From Clostridium sp. (GTDB lineage: Bacteria > Bacillota > Clostridia > Lachnospirales > Lachnospiraceae), in contig JAMPFS010000018.1 of assembly GCA_023664325.1 (NCBI GenBank), positions 1-54,291 of the forward strand: DNA of 54,291 nt, in the 5' to 3' direction. Positions within the stretch are counted from its first letter, which is position 1; the number at the start of each line of letters is the position of its first letter. Positions 24,089-32,147 of this stretch are shown here, in pieces. The notes under the pieces were generated by a model that saw only the letters and a list, made by a program, of their open reading frames with translations, was not told the DNA's origin and ran no database searches. Made by a program: the position numbers and the translations under genes.

Positions 24089-24295
24089 GTGGCAGTCAAT
24101 CAGGAAAAAATAAAAGAACTGGATAGCCATTGGAAGGAAGTTATGAAATTGGCTGAACAGTACGGATTCATATGTCAGGCCTATGGCGGTACAGCCACAC
24201 TGGCAACCCATAAGAATCAGTTAGAGACTTTTGGGGAAGAAAAGTACATAGACCGGCAGCGTCAAATGTTCGGAAACAATATGAAGGGAGAATGA
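24089..24295 (+). CDS. Small unknown phage protein
   Basis: The GTG at 24089 (or a TTG at 24086) follows AAGAAGGTGAT. The product is about 68 residues with a helical N-terminus (NQEKIKELDSHWKEVMKLAE) and a YGFICQAYGGTATL turn. It overlaps the following gene's earliest in-frame ATG. No family recognised. Confidence 0.55.
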   Translation: MAVNQEKIKELDSHWKEVMKLAEQYGFICQAYGGTATLATHKNQLETFGEEKYIDRQRQMFGNNMKGE

Positions 24296-24297
24296 AA

Positions 24298-24546
24298 ATG
24301 GGAATGACAAAAACGACATTGAATGATTTGAATGAATATCTGTTCCAGGAACTGGATCGTCTCACGAATGAAGATTTATCCGAGGAAGAACTGGACAAGG
24401 AGATTAAGCGCAGCGAAGCTTTACAGAAGGTGGCAAAGACAGTTATTGAAAACGGCACGCTTGCTTTGCAGGCAAAAAAGTATGTTGACGAGTATGGGAA
24501 AGGTGATGGGGTAGGAGTTCCCATGCTTGGGATTCCGGATAAATGA
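24298..24546 (+). CDS. Small unknown phage protein
   Basis: I choose the ATG at 24298, 7 nt after GGGAG; an ATG at 24292 is too close. The 82-residue helical protein starts MGMTKTTLNDLNEYLFQELD, and EDLSEEELDKEIKRSEALQK and a VAKTVIENGTLALQAKKY segment follow. Such proteins are very common in Firmicutes phages next to HNH genes; function unknown. Confidence 0.65.
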   Translation: MGMTKTTLNDLNEYLFQELDRLTNEDLSEEELDKEIKRSEALQKVAKTVIENGTLALQAKKYVDEYGKGDGVGVPMLGIPDK

Positions 24547-24549
24547 CTG

Positions 24550-24624
24550 GTGGAAGAAAACTGCAATCTCCGGGAAACAGTTAGGAATTTGCAGGAAAGG
24601 ATTAAGAAAATGGAGGACTGGTAG
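24550..24624 (+). CDS. Tiny coiled-coil ORF (possible remnant)
   Basis: A GTG at 24550 opens a 24-residue frame (VEENCNLRETVRNLQERIKK then MEDW) between the preceding stop and the HNH gene. Heptad-like spacing suggests a short coiled coil. It has no clear ribosome site and may be the leftover end of a larger coiled-coil gene. Confidence 0.25.
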   Translation: MEENCNLRETVRNLQERIKKMEDW

Positions 24625-25233
24625 ATGTACGGTCATATGTATACTGAGGAAGAACACGCATTTATGAGAGAGTTTGTTCCAGGACATAGCTACAGAGAAA
24701 TTGCTTCTGCATTTACAGAAAAGTTCGGATGGGAAATATCCATAGGCCAGGTAAATGCATATATCGGCAATCACCATCTTAATACTGGGAGGACAGGGAG
24801 ATTTCAAAAAGGACAGTCGCCACCGAACAAAGGGAAGAAAGGCGTCTGCGCTGCCGGATGTGAAAAAACATGGTTTCCCAAAGGTCATGTGCCTGAAAAT
24901 CATAGGTCTATAGGCAGCGAGCGTGTGAACAAAGATGGCTATGTTGAGGTAAAGGTAGCAGAACCGAATAAATGGAGATTGAAACATAGGATCGTATGGG
25001 AAAAAGCCAATGGTCCAGTACCGAAGGGATATATAATTATTTTCCGGGATAATGATAAAACCAATATTGACATAGATAACCTTTTGATGATTAAACGGGG
25101 GATTCATGCGGTGTTGAACCATACAGGGCTATGCGAATACAGCGGGGAATTTAAGGATACGGCTGTAAAAATCGCAGAATTAAAGTCCGCTACAAGCAAA
25201 GCTAAAAAAGGAGAAAGACATGGGAAAACTTGA
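24625..25233 (+). CDS. HNH endonuclease
   Basis: The ATG follows GGAGGACTGGTAG. The 202-residue protein has an N-terminal HTH (GHSYREIASAFTEKFGWEIS, then GQVNAYIGNHHL), an NTGRTGRFQKGQSPPNKGKK basic region and a C-terminal HNH_3-type nuclease (WRLKHRIVWEKANGPVPKGY, IIFRDNDKTNIDIDNLLMI). This order is typical of free-standing phage HNH nucleases, some of which are homing enzymes. It sits among small early genes, so selfish mobility is plausible. Confidence 0.85.
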   Translation: MYGHMYTEEEHAFMREFVPGHSYREIASAFTEKFGWEISIGQVNAYIGNHHLNTGRTGRFQKGQSPPNKGKKGVCAAGCEKTWFPKGHVPENHRSIGSERVNKDGYVEVKVAEPNKWRLKHRIVWEKANGPVPKGYIIIFRDNDKTNIDIDNLLMIKRGIHAVLNHTGLCEYSGEFKDTAVKIAELKSATSKAKKGERHGKT

Positions 25234-25552
25234 TGATATGATAATGGAACTACTGGAAATGGATATTGCTCAGGGAGACAGCATTGTTTTTTCAGAAGAA
25301 TCCAAGACGCTGATCCGCCAGATCGCGGAGAAGTGCCAGAACATTCCCGTAGTGGAAGAAACGCGGGATCAGGCAGAGAAGTATGCAGAGAAAATGTCTG
25401 CAGAGGAGGTCTATATTGATATGCTTCACAAAATTGTGGCAGCTCCGACCAGAATACATATGCTGATGTCTGCCCACCTGCTGATTCCGGTAATTGACAG
25501 GAAATTAAGGGAGGAGGGATTGGATGGCAGGGAAGAAAGTAACATCCACTGA
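25220..25552 (+). CDS. Small unknown phage protein
   Basis: AAAAGGAG precedes the ATG, inside the end of the HNH gene (14-nt overlap). The 110-residue helical protein has no motif I know; LIRQIAEKCQNIPVVEETRD and AEEVYIDMLHKIVAAP are its best-ordered parts. Its stop overlaps the MmcB-like gene. Confidence 0.55.
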   Translation: MGKLDDMIMELLEMDIAQGDSIVFSEESKTLIRQIAEKCQNIPVVEETRDQAEKYAEKMSAEEVYIDMLHKIVAAPTRIHMLMSAHLLIPVIDRKLREEGLDGREESNIH

Positions 25553-26333
25553 TATAAAGATGGCTCTCGCAGAGTATCATCCGAAAGATTATTTTATAAC
25601 GGAGTGCAAAACCTGTTCTACATACTTTCCTGATCCGCAGGGATTATTGATATTTGATGGCTTGGCAGTGAGAAAAAGCTATACGGGTCCTTGCATTACC
25701 GGGTATGAAATTAAAGTCAGCCGGAGTGATTTTCTGCAAGATGCGAAGTGGCATTTATATCTGCAGTATTGCAATGAGTTTTATTTTGTAGTTCCGAATG
25801 GCTTGATATCCAAAGACGAACTGCCGGAAAATGTTGGACTGATTTATTACTATCCGGAGAGTGGAAGCCTTAAAAAGAGAAAGAAAGCCATGTATCGGAA
25901 TATCGAAGAACCGGTTGGATTATATAAGTATATCATTTTTAGCAGATTGGAACAGGACAGGACGCCGTTCTACGAGAAAAGGGCAGAGTATGCAAAAGCA
26001 TATATTGAGGACAAGAAAGATAAAGAGGCTTTGGGAAGAATCTTTGGCGGCAAAATGGCAGAAGATCTGTCTGATATGCAGCGCAGGATAGACAGCCTTT
26101 GCAATGCGGAACATGAGCATGAACTGCTGGGGAAGATTAAGGATATCTGCAAAAGGCATAATGTCGGGAAATATGCATGGCGGGATGATTCCTTGATAGA
26201 GGAACTTGACAAGGCTTTGCAGAGCCATTACCCGAGGGATTTGGAGCGAGTACATAGGGATTTGCAGAATGCACTGGATACCCTTTCTGCTATTGAGAAA
26301 GAACATTCCGGGAGAAGTGGAGCTGAGAAATGA
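25524..26333 (+). CDS. MmcB-like (PD-(D/E)xK) DNA-repair-family protein
   Basis: The ATG follows AAGGGAGGAGGG. The 269-residue protein has an MmcB-like nuclease-fold core: DIKMALAEYHPKDYFITECK, then GYEIKVSRSDFLQDAKWHLY (E-x-K catalytic pair with a following Asp), and FYFVVPNGLISKDELPENVG. The C-terminal half is coiled and not conserved in the core family. Role probably DNA cleavage or repair. It overlaps the next gene by 4 nt. Confidence 0.72.
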   Translation: MAGKKVTSTDIKMALAEYHPKDYFITECKTCSTYFPDPQGLLIFDGLAVRKSYTGPCITGYEIKVSRSDFLQDAKWHLYLQYCNEFYFVVPNGLISKDELPENVGLIYYYPESGSLKKRKKAMYRNIEEPVGLYKYIIFSRLEQDRTPFYEKRAEYAKAYIEDKKDKEALGRIFGGKMAEDLSDMQRRIDSLCNAEHEHELLGKIKDICKRHNVGKYAWRDDSLIEELDKALQSHYPRDLERVHRDLQNALDTLSAIEKEHSGRSGAEK

Positions 26334-26707
26334 GAATATATTGCATGGAGGATTATTACATTCAAACACGGATCGGACGTGCAATGCCAACGGGGAACTA
26401 TGAGATTACCAGAATAGGTACCAGGCGGGCAGCCACGAAGTTTGTAGAATCATATAAAACCAATGCCGGGGAGCTTCTCCCGGAAGAATGGAAAAAGATT
26501 GTAAAAAAATGTGCCGAGGTATCAGATTCCCAGGCGCTCCTTAATAAAATCATAGAGCATTGCCAGACGCATTGTGCGTGGCTAAAGAGTGAAAACGAGC
26601 GTGAGGAATATGCCCTTGATATTCTGGCGGGCAGGATATACCGGCACTGGAAAGAATTTTCGACAGATGGATTATCTGAAAAAACAGCATTTATGTTTAT
26701 ATTTTAG
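26330..26707 (+). CDS. Small unknown phage protein
   Basis: Translationally coupled to the MmcB-like gene by ATGA. The 125-residue protein contains TRIGTRRAATKFVESYKTNA and a helical KIIEHCQTHCAWLKSENERE; no family recognised. Confidence 0.55.
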   Translation: MRIYCMEDYYIQTRIGRAMPTGNYEITRIGTRRAATKFVESYKTNAGELLPEEWKKIVKKCAEVSDSQALLNKIIEHCQTHCAWLKSENEREEYALDILAGRIYRHWKEFSTDGLSEKTAFMFIF

Positions 26708-26720
26708 CAGGAGGTAGGCT

Positions 26721-26930
26721 ATGACGTGTTCATTGTGTGGGAGAAAATTGAAAAATGAAAAAAGCCAGGAAGTCGGATATGGACCGGTATGCTATCGGAG
26801 AATATTTGGTTCACCGCCGAAGCGGCAGCGCATCAGAGATAGGGGCGGCGGGGACGATATTCCATACTATGATATTCCGGGGCAGATAGATATGGAGGAA
26901 TATTTAAAAAGTCTGGAAAATGTAGAATGA
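26721..26930 (+). CDS. DUF6011-like zinc protein
   Basis: AGGAGG precedes the ATG. The 69-residue protein begins CSLCGRKLKNEKSQEVGYGP then VCYRR, the conserved DUF6011-type knuckle. A short disordered PKRQRIRDRGGGDD piece and an IDMEEYLKSL end follow. Such proteins are widespread in phages and of unknown function. Confidence 0.72.
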   Translation: MTCSLCGRKLKNEKSQEVGYGPVCYRRIFGSPPKRQRIRDRGGGDDIPYYDIPGQIDMEEYLKSLENVE

Positions 26931-26968
26931 AAAAGGAGAGTGCTTTCGCAACCCTCCAACAGACAGTT

Positions 26969-26985
26969 AGATTATATCATAATCT
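26969..26985. promoter_or_regulatory. Palindrome ahead of the ArpU-like regulator
   Basis: AGATTAT-ATC-ATAATCT is a perfect 7+7 inverted repeat in the 91-nt gap before the late regulator, with a TATAAA hexamer just downstream. It could be an operator controlling that gene. The half-site differs from the AGTCCA operators. Confidence 0.4.
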
Positions 26986-27021
26986 GATATAAATTTAAAA
27001 TAGAACCAGGAGGGCGATTGC

Positions 27022-27789
27022 ATGAAAACAGACAAAAATCATAAAGGTATAGATGTTAAAAAGGTGGCGGCATTATATTCTGCGGGATGGAATAATAAGA
27101 GAATTGCGCATGAAATGAGAATAAGCGTGGAGAAAGTGGATGAAATCTTATGCGACTATGAAAAGGAACCAGTGGAGGAGAAAGAATCGGATGATGTAAA
27201 AGAGGAACGTTCTAAGCCGGAAAAGCTGGTGGCGCTTACTGCTACGGAACTGCGCGATATTTATGAAAAGGCAGCTGCCATCGGTGCCAGGGAGGCGCTG
27301 AGAACTTTTGAGCAGGAACGGAAAAGGGAATACAGCGAACGTGCTGATCGGCGGCTACGGAACACGAAGCTGCTCCTGCGTAACTATCATATGCTGAAAG
27401 AACATGCGGAAAATTCAGTGTTCGGCAGAATCCAGATGGAAGAATCAGCTGCAGATATATTGGAATCCATGATGTCAATGTATGATAACGAGGTTATTAT
27501 TGATAGTATTAAGCGAAGTGCCAGCAGGACGGCGATTATTGTATCCCATATTGAGGTGATGCTCGGATTGTATGAGAGTTACTGTGAAAAATCAGCCAGC
27601 AAGGAAGTTGACAGACGGAGATTCGGGGTATTATGGGATAGATATATGGCAGAACAGACGCTTGATGTAAAAGAGATTGCACAAAAGTACAATATGTCAA
27701 AGGAAAATGTGTATTCAGACCTAAATGTCGCAACGGAAAGGGTATCTGCTCTTATTTTCGGGGTGGACGGATTAGCTATCAGAAAATGA
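27022..27789 (+). CDS. ArpU-like late transcription regulator
   Basis: CAGGAGG stands upstream of the ATG. The 255-residue protein has an N-terminal HTH of the DNA-binding response type (KVAALYSAGWNNKRIAHEMR), a charged helical middle and a C-terminal sigma-70-region-4-like HTH (TLDVKEIAQKYNMSKENVYS). This is the pattern of ArpU/RinA-type phage regulators of late genes. It is the last gene of the early block, just before a promoter and terminator, which supports control of late transcription. Confidence 0.65.
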   Translation: MKTDKNHKGIDVKKVAALYSAGWNNKRIAHEMRISVEKVDEILCDYEKEPVEEKESDDVKEERSKPEKLVALTATELRDIYEKAAAIGAREALRTFEQERKREYSERADRRLRNTKLLLRNYHMLKEHAENSVFGRIQMEESAADILESMMSMYDNEVIIDSIKRSASRTAIIVSHIEVMLGLYESYCEKSASKEVDRRRFGVLWDRYMAEQTLDVKEIAQKYNMSKENVYSDLNVATERVSALIFGVDGLAIRK

Positions 27790-27934
27790 GGCGAACAGAA
27801 ATTTTGTAGCGGAAAACTTCCGGAAAATAGTGACTGCACGCCAAAAGTGGAAAAGTAAAAGTATTGATTTTTAAGGCTTTTTAACGAGTGCTATTTGTAA
27901 GCACATAAAATACTCCGTCTAAAAAATAATTAAA

Positions 27935-27963
27935 TTGACTATGCAATATGGAAGTGCTAAACT
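27935..27963 (+). promoter_or_regulatory. Candidate late promoter
   Basis: TTGACT, a 17-nt spacer and TAAACT would start a transcript about 25 nt before the terminator hairpin. It lies in the 317-nt gap between the regulator and the symporter. Confidence 0.5.
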
Positions 27964-27994
27964 TGTATCTGTAAAATTCTAAATCAAATGTCGG

Positions 27995-28027
27995 GGAAGT
28001 CTGATGGCTATTCAGACTTCCTTTTTT
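27995..28027 (+). terminator. Strong rho-independent terminator
   Basis: GGAAGTCTGA and TCAGACTTCC form a perfect 10-bp stem with a 7-nt loop, followed by six T residues. It ends the early operon, and also lies just after the candidate late promoter, so it may be the target of antitermination. Confidence 0.93.
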
Positions 28028-28106
28028 CGTGCAGTTTTTCCGGGAAAGGAGAGAAATGTGTACGGATGGCATGAGGCTCCTCCAGAAAAAAAGAAGGAGG
28101 AATATC

Positions 28107-29492
28107 ATGGATTACACTTTGATTGTGCTGTTGGTCTATGCGGCAGTAATGTTTGGCGCAACGGTACTTATGACAAAAAGAGAAGGCGATGTTGAAAAAT
28201 TCTGTGTTGGGAACAGGGATATCGGCTGGGGAATATCGGCGTTGAGTATAGCGGCTACATGGATATGGGCGCCGGCACTGTTTACGTCAACCGAGAATGC
28301 CTATACGAAAGGTTTTGCAGGACTTTTTTGGTTTCTGGCGCCGAATGTGCTTTGTCTGATACTGTTTATTCCCTTTGCCAAAAAGATCCGAAGGGAAATG
28401 CCGGACGGCATTACGCTGTCCGGGTATATGTATGAAAAATATAAATCTGAATCGGTGAAAAATGTTTACCTGTTCCAGCTGGGGGCGCTATCGGTATTAT
28501 CTACCGGGGTACAGTTATTGGCAGGCAGCAAAATCCTAAGTATGCTTACAGGCATACCCTTTACTGCAATGACTGTGATCATGGCGTCTGTAGCGTTTTC
28601 CTATTCCCAGTTTTCCGGGATAAAAGCATCAATACTGACAGATTCCGTCCAGATGGTATTTATGCTGGCCGCCAGTGTCTGCTTCGCTGCTTTTGGTGTA
28701 AAGAATGGCGGAGGAGTGGAAACGCTGCTTACGGGTTTGGGAGGAGCCACAGGGGATGCCGGACGCTTATTCTCAAAAAAAGGATGGGAGATCTTCTTAG
28801 GATTCGGGCTTCCTACTACAATCGGGCTCATATCGGGACCGTTTGGAGATCAGTGCTTTTGGCAGAGAGCTTTTTGCGTCAGGCAAGATCGGATAGGGAA
28901 GGCATTTTTGGTAGGCGCGATGCTGTTCGGTATTGTGCCGCTGTCTATGGGGATGCTCGGATTCGTTGGCGCGGGTATAGGATATGTGGCGCGGGATACC
29001 GGCATCATAAATTTTGAATTGATAAGCGAATTGTTCCCGGTCTGGGCGGTAATTCCGTTCCTGTTCATGATTATATCCGGGCTTCTCTCCACGATAGATA
29101 GTAATTTGTGCGCAGTGTCCTCCCTCACAACAGATATTTTTCGGAAAAAGACAATCAGAAAGACAAAAGCTGCTATGATTCTGCTGTTGGTTATCGGTGT
29201 TGCCGTAGCCAATATCCCAGGGCTGACAGTGACGCATCTGTTTCTTACATACGGGACATTGAGGGCAGCTACCTTATTGCCGACAGTATTCACTCTTAAG
29301 GGAATGGAACTGAAGCCGCAGGGGGTGACTGCTGGTATTATTTTTGCGCTGGTTATCGGACTGCCGGTATTCGGATATGGAAATATGCAGGATATAGCGA
29401 TTTACAAAACAGCAGGAAGCCTTTTGACGGTGATACTTTCTGGCACCGTGGCGCTGGCAGTAAGCAGAAAGTGGGGTGCGAATCATGGGTGA
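28107..29492 (+). CDS. Sodium:solute symporter (SSS family)
   Basis: The ATG at 28107 follows AAGAAGGAGGAATATC. The 461-residue protein has about 12 or more hydrophobic helices and the SSS-family signature early on (GNRDIGWGISALSIAATWIW, then TENAYTKGFAGLFWF and KIRREMPDGITLSGYM). The middle GPFGDQCFWQRAFCVRQD is the family's transmembrane-8 loop region. A full-length transporter inside a prophage's forward operon is unusual. It overlaps the following SGGKDS-protein gene by 8 nt, so they are co-translated. The substrate cannot be read from the sequence; an amino acid, vitamin or nucleobase precursor would fit the neighbours. Confidence 0.88.
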   Translation: MDYTLIVLLVYAAVMFGATVLMTKREGDVEKFCVGNRDIGWGISALSIAATWIWAPALFTSTENAYTKGFAGLFWFLAPNVLCLILFIPFAKKIRREMPDGITLSGYMYEKYKSESVKNVYLFQLGALSVLSTGVQLLAGSKILSMLTGIPFTAMTVIMASVAFSYSQFSGIKASILTDSVQMVFMLAASVCFAAFGVKNGGGVETLLTGLGGATGDAGRLFSKKGWEIFLGFGLPTTIGLISGPFGDQCFWQRAFCVRQDRIGKAFLVGAMLFGIVPLSMGMLGFVGAGIGYVARDTGIINFELISELFPVWAVIPFLFMIISGLLSTIDSNLCAVSSLTTDIFRKKTIRKTKAAMILLLVIGVAVANIPGLTVTHLFLTYGTLRAATLLPTVFTLKGMELKPQGVTAGIIFALVIGLPVFGYGNMQDIAIYKTAGSLLTVILSGTVALAVSRKWGANHG

Positions 29493-30273
29493 TATGCTTG
29501 GAAGGAAGCAGAAGATCAAAAACGATGAATGGATTGAGGCTTTCGGGAGGATAGAGCAGACCGTGAGCCGAAAAGAACTGGATCAGCTGGTGGATAAAAC
29601 CGTAAAGGAGATCAAAAAGAAGACCAAAGGGAAGAAAGCCGCCTATGCTTGGAGCGGAGGGAAGGATTCACTGGTACTCGGGGAGATCTGCCAGAAAGCC
29701 GGGATAAGCTCCTGCGTCCTCGTAATCTGCGATTTGGAGTATAAAGCATTTACAGAATGGGTGGATGCCCATAAGCCGCCGGAATTGTCCGTAATCAACA
29801 CAGGACAGGATATGAAGTGGCTGGCCACTCATCAGCATATGCTTTTCCCGCAGGATAGCAAATTTGCGGCGCAGTGGTTCCATATTGTCCAGCACAGGGG
29901 ACAGGCAAAGTATTATAAAGAAAATCAGCTCGATATGCTGCTGTTAGGGCGTCGGCGGGCTGACGGGAATTATGTGGGAAGGGGAGACAACATCTATACC
30001 AACGGTCAGGGTGTGACAAGATACAGTCCGCTCTCCGAATGGACGCATGAGCAGATCCTTGCATACATCCATTACCACAAGCTGGCAATGCCTCCGATCT
30101 ATGATTGGAAGAACGGATATCTCTGCGGTACACATCCCTGGGCGGCAAGGCAGTGGACCGGATCAGTTGAAAATGGGTGGAAAGAAGTGTATGAGATAGA
30201 CAGCAACATTGTAACAGAAGCAGCAGAGCTTATTCCGAGCGCAAAGGAGTTCTTGGAGAGCATAGGCTGTTAA
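29485..30273 (+). CDS. PAPS-reductase-like ATP pyrophosphatase, protein 1
   Basis: The ATG at 29485 follows GTGGGG by 8 nt; a GTG at 29476 is upstream in frame. The 262-residue protein has the N-type ATP-pyrophosphatase P-loop SGGKDS at residues 57-62, a VICDLEYKAFTEWV strand, LLLGRRRADGNYVGRGDNIY and a RYSPLSEWTHEQILAYI segment before PPIYDW, typical of PAPS-reductase-like proteins. It has no obvious C-terminal catalytic ECGLH motif of true assimilatory PAPS reductases. Enzymes of this class adenylate or thiolate substrates (for example DndC in DNA phosphorothioation). Confidence 0.85.
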   Translation: MGDMLGRKQKIKNDEWIEAFGRIEQTVSRKELDQLVDKTVKEIKKKTKGKKAAYAWSGGKDSLVLGEICQKAGISSCVLVICDLEYKAFTEWVDAHKPPELSVINTGQDMKWLATHQHMLFPQDSKFAAQWFHIVQHRGQAKYYKENQLDMLLLGRRRADGNYVGRGDNIYTNGQGVTRYSPLSEWTHEQILAYIHYHKLAMPPIYDWKNGYLCGTHPWAARQWTGSVENGWKEVYEIDSNIVTEAAELIPSAKEFLESIGC

Positions 30274-30287
30274 CATATGAATACTTA

Positions 30288-30305
30288 TGAAATCAAATGA
30301 TTTCA
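30288..30305. promoter_or_regulatory. Palindrome in the gap between the two PAPS/ParB halves
   Basis: TGAAATCA-AA-TGATTTCA is a perfect 8+8 inverted repeat in the 114-nt gap between the first SGGKDS gene and the first ParB-like gene. No strong promoter is seen. It may be a regulator site. Confidence 0.35.
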
Positions 30306-30387
30306 AACGAAACACGCTATTTGCAGATAGTTTAGATAGTAAAATACCATTCGCTCCTTTAAGACAAATAGTCGAGGAGGAAAAGCA

Positions 30388-31008
30388 ATGGAAGTAATTA
30401 CCATGAAACTTTCCGAGCTGGTAAAGCCGGAGAAGAATGTCAGGATCCACACAGAACAGCAATTAAAGGAATTTGAAAGAAGCGTTACCATGTTCGGACA
30501 GATTCGCCCCATTGTTGTGGATGAAAACAATGTCATATTGGCCGGCAACGGATTATATGACACTTTATTACAGATGGGGAAGGAAACGGCAGATGTATAC
30601 AAATATGAGGACCTTACAGAAAACCAGAAAAAGAAACTTATGATCGCCGACAACAAGATTTTCAGCCTCGGCATAGAAAATCTGGACACATTGAACAGCT
30701 TTCTGGAAGATCTGCAGGGGGATCTTGATATTCCGGGCTTCGATGAAGAGATATTGAGACAGATGGTATCGGAAGCAGAAGACATTACAGAGAAACTTTC
30801 CGAGTATGGCACGCTGGATGATGAAGAAATTCAGAATATCAAGGAAAATGCTGCCAGAAACGAACAAAAAATGCAGCAGGCAGAGGCGGCGCAGGACGGA
30901 ACACATGAACCGACACCGATCCAGGAGGAGCCGCAGGCAGATGATGAAACCGCCGATATCAAAAAGTTTGTTATCTGCCCAAAGTGCGGGGAAAAGATAT
31001 GGCTGTAA
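30388..31008 (+). CDS. ParB/sulfiredoxin-like domain protein 1
   Basis: The ATG follows GAGGAGGAAAAG. The 206-residue protein has a ParB-type N-terminal domain: KLSELVKPEKNVRIHTEQQL, then FGQIRPIVVDENNVILAGNG and LTENQKKKLMIADNK, the last resembling the ParB helix that follows the nuclease-like fold. The C-terminal third is acidic and ends in a CPKCGEKIWL zinc knuckle. No ParA and no parS are nearby, so plasmid-type partition is unlikely. It overlaps protein 2 of the SGGKDS type by 10 nt. Confidence 0.82.
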   Translation: MEVITMKLSELVKPEKNVRIHTEQQLKEFERSVTMFGQIRPIVVDENNVILAGNGLYDTLLQMGKETADVYKYEDLTENQKKKLMIADNKIFSLGIENLDTLNSFLEDLQGDLDIPGFDEEILRQMVSEAEDITEKLSEYGTLDDEEIQNIKENAARNEQKMQQAEAAQDGTHEPTPIQEEPQADDETADIKKFVICPKCGEKIWL

Positions 31009-32147
31009 AACGGTGTGAAGCCAGTATTGATGTAGTGGAAGCTGCGAAAATCCGCATCAAAAATGTCTTTAGGAACGGATTGCCGGTATATATGTCTTTC
31101 AGCGGCGGTAAAGACAGCCTCTGTATGGCGCAGCTGGTCATGTCGCTTATACAGGCAGGCGAAATAAATCCGGCACAGCTGATAGTACAGTTTATTGACG
31201 AAGAAGCTATTTTCCCATGTATAGAAGATACAGTGAGGGAATGGCGGAAAAGATTCATGTTAATTGGAGCAGCGTTTGAGTGGTATTGCCTTGAGGTAAA
31301 ACACTATAACTGCTTTAATGAATTGTCCAATGATGAAACTTTTATTTGTTGGGACAGATACAAAAAAGATGTTTGGGTAAGAAAGCCACCATCATTCGCG
31401 ATTAGAAGTCATCCGCTGCTGAGACCCCGTATCGATGCATATCAAGATTTTCTTCCGAGGATATGCAGCGGCGGTATTACCATTACCGGGATAAGAACGG
31501 CGGAATCTGTACAAAGGTTGCAGAATATTGCAACCATGTTACGGGCGGGAAAGAACATGACAAGAAAAAACCAGGTATTTCCTATATATGACTGGCGAAA
31601 CAATGATGTGTGGCTCTATCTCCTTCGGGAAAAGGTTGATATACCGGAAATATACTTATTCCTGTGGCAGGCCGGAACACGAAAGGGGCAGTTGAGAGTA
31701 TCACAGTTCTTTTCAATCGACACGGCAAAAAGCCTTGTCAAAATGAATGAGTATTATCCTGATCTCATGGAAAGGATTGTCCGCCGGGAGCCTAATGCGT
31801 ATCTCGCAGCGTTATATTGGGATAGCGAAATGTTTGGCCGGAGCACCGCCGCCAGAAAAGAAAATGAAAAAGGGATTGCTGAAAAAGACTATAAGGCGGC
31901 TCTTTTGGAGCTGTTTTCTGATATGGGCGGCAATTTTCCTACAAAACATAAGAGATATGTGGCGGAAAGGTATCGGAATTTTTTCATGAGCGTATCTGCA
32001 ATAGCTGATAATAAGGACTGTAAGGCTATTTATGAAGGGTTAATTTCCGGCGATCCGAAGCTGCGCTCATACCGGGCATTATACCAGAGGATATACGGAA
32101 AATATATTACCGCGGCAAAGAAGAAGGAGGAAAAGCAGAATGGATAA
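30999..32147 (+). CDS. PAPS-reductase-like / IbrA-like protein 2
   Basis: The ATG at 30999 follows GCGGGGA and lies inside the ParB-like gene's end. The 382-residue protein has SGGKDS at residues 35-40, QFIDEEAIFPCIEDTVREWR, GIRTAESVQRLQNIA, QVFPIYDWRNNDVWLYLLRE and LRVSQFFSIDTAKSLVKMNE, the layout of IbrA/COG3969-type PAPS-reductase-like proteins with a C-terminal DUF3440-like part. IbrA works with ParB-like IbrB in prophages. This operon contains two such ParB-like genes, one on each side of it. Product or modified substrate unknown. Confidence 0.82.
   Translation: MAVKRCEASIDVVEAAKIRIKNVFRNGLPVYMSFSGGKDSLCMAQLVMSLIQAGEINPAQLIVQFIDEEAIFPCIEDTVREWRKRFMLIGAAFEWYCLEVKHYNCFNELSNDETFICWDRYKKDVWVRKPPSFAIRSHPLLRPRIDAYQDFLPRICSGGITITGIRTAESVQRLQNIATMLRAGKNMTRKNQVFPIYDWRNNDVWLYLLREKVDIPEIYLFLWQAGTRKGQLRVSQFFSIDTAKSLVKMNEYYPDLMERIVRREPNAYLAALYWDSEMFGRSTAARKENEKGIAEKDYKAALLELFSDMGGNFPTKHKRYVAERYRNFFMSVSAIADNKDCKAIYEGLISGDPKLRSYRALYQRIYGKYITAAKKKEEKQNG

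Noticed and set aside
29485..32147. SGGKDS proteins as assimilatory sulfate-reduction enzymes
   Set aside because: No sulfurylase, kinase or reductase partners are present, and the usual C-terminal cysteine motif of assimilatory PAPS reductase is not seen.
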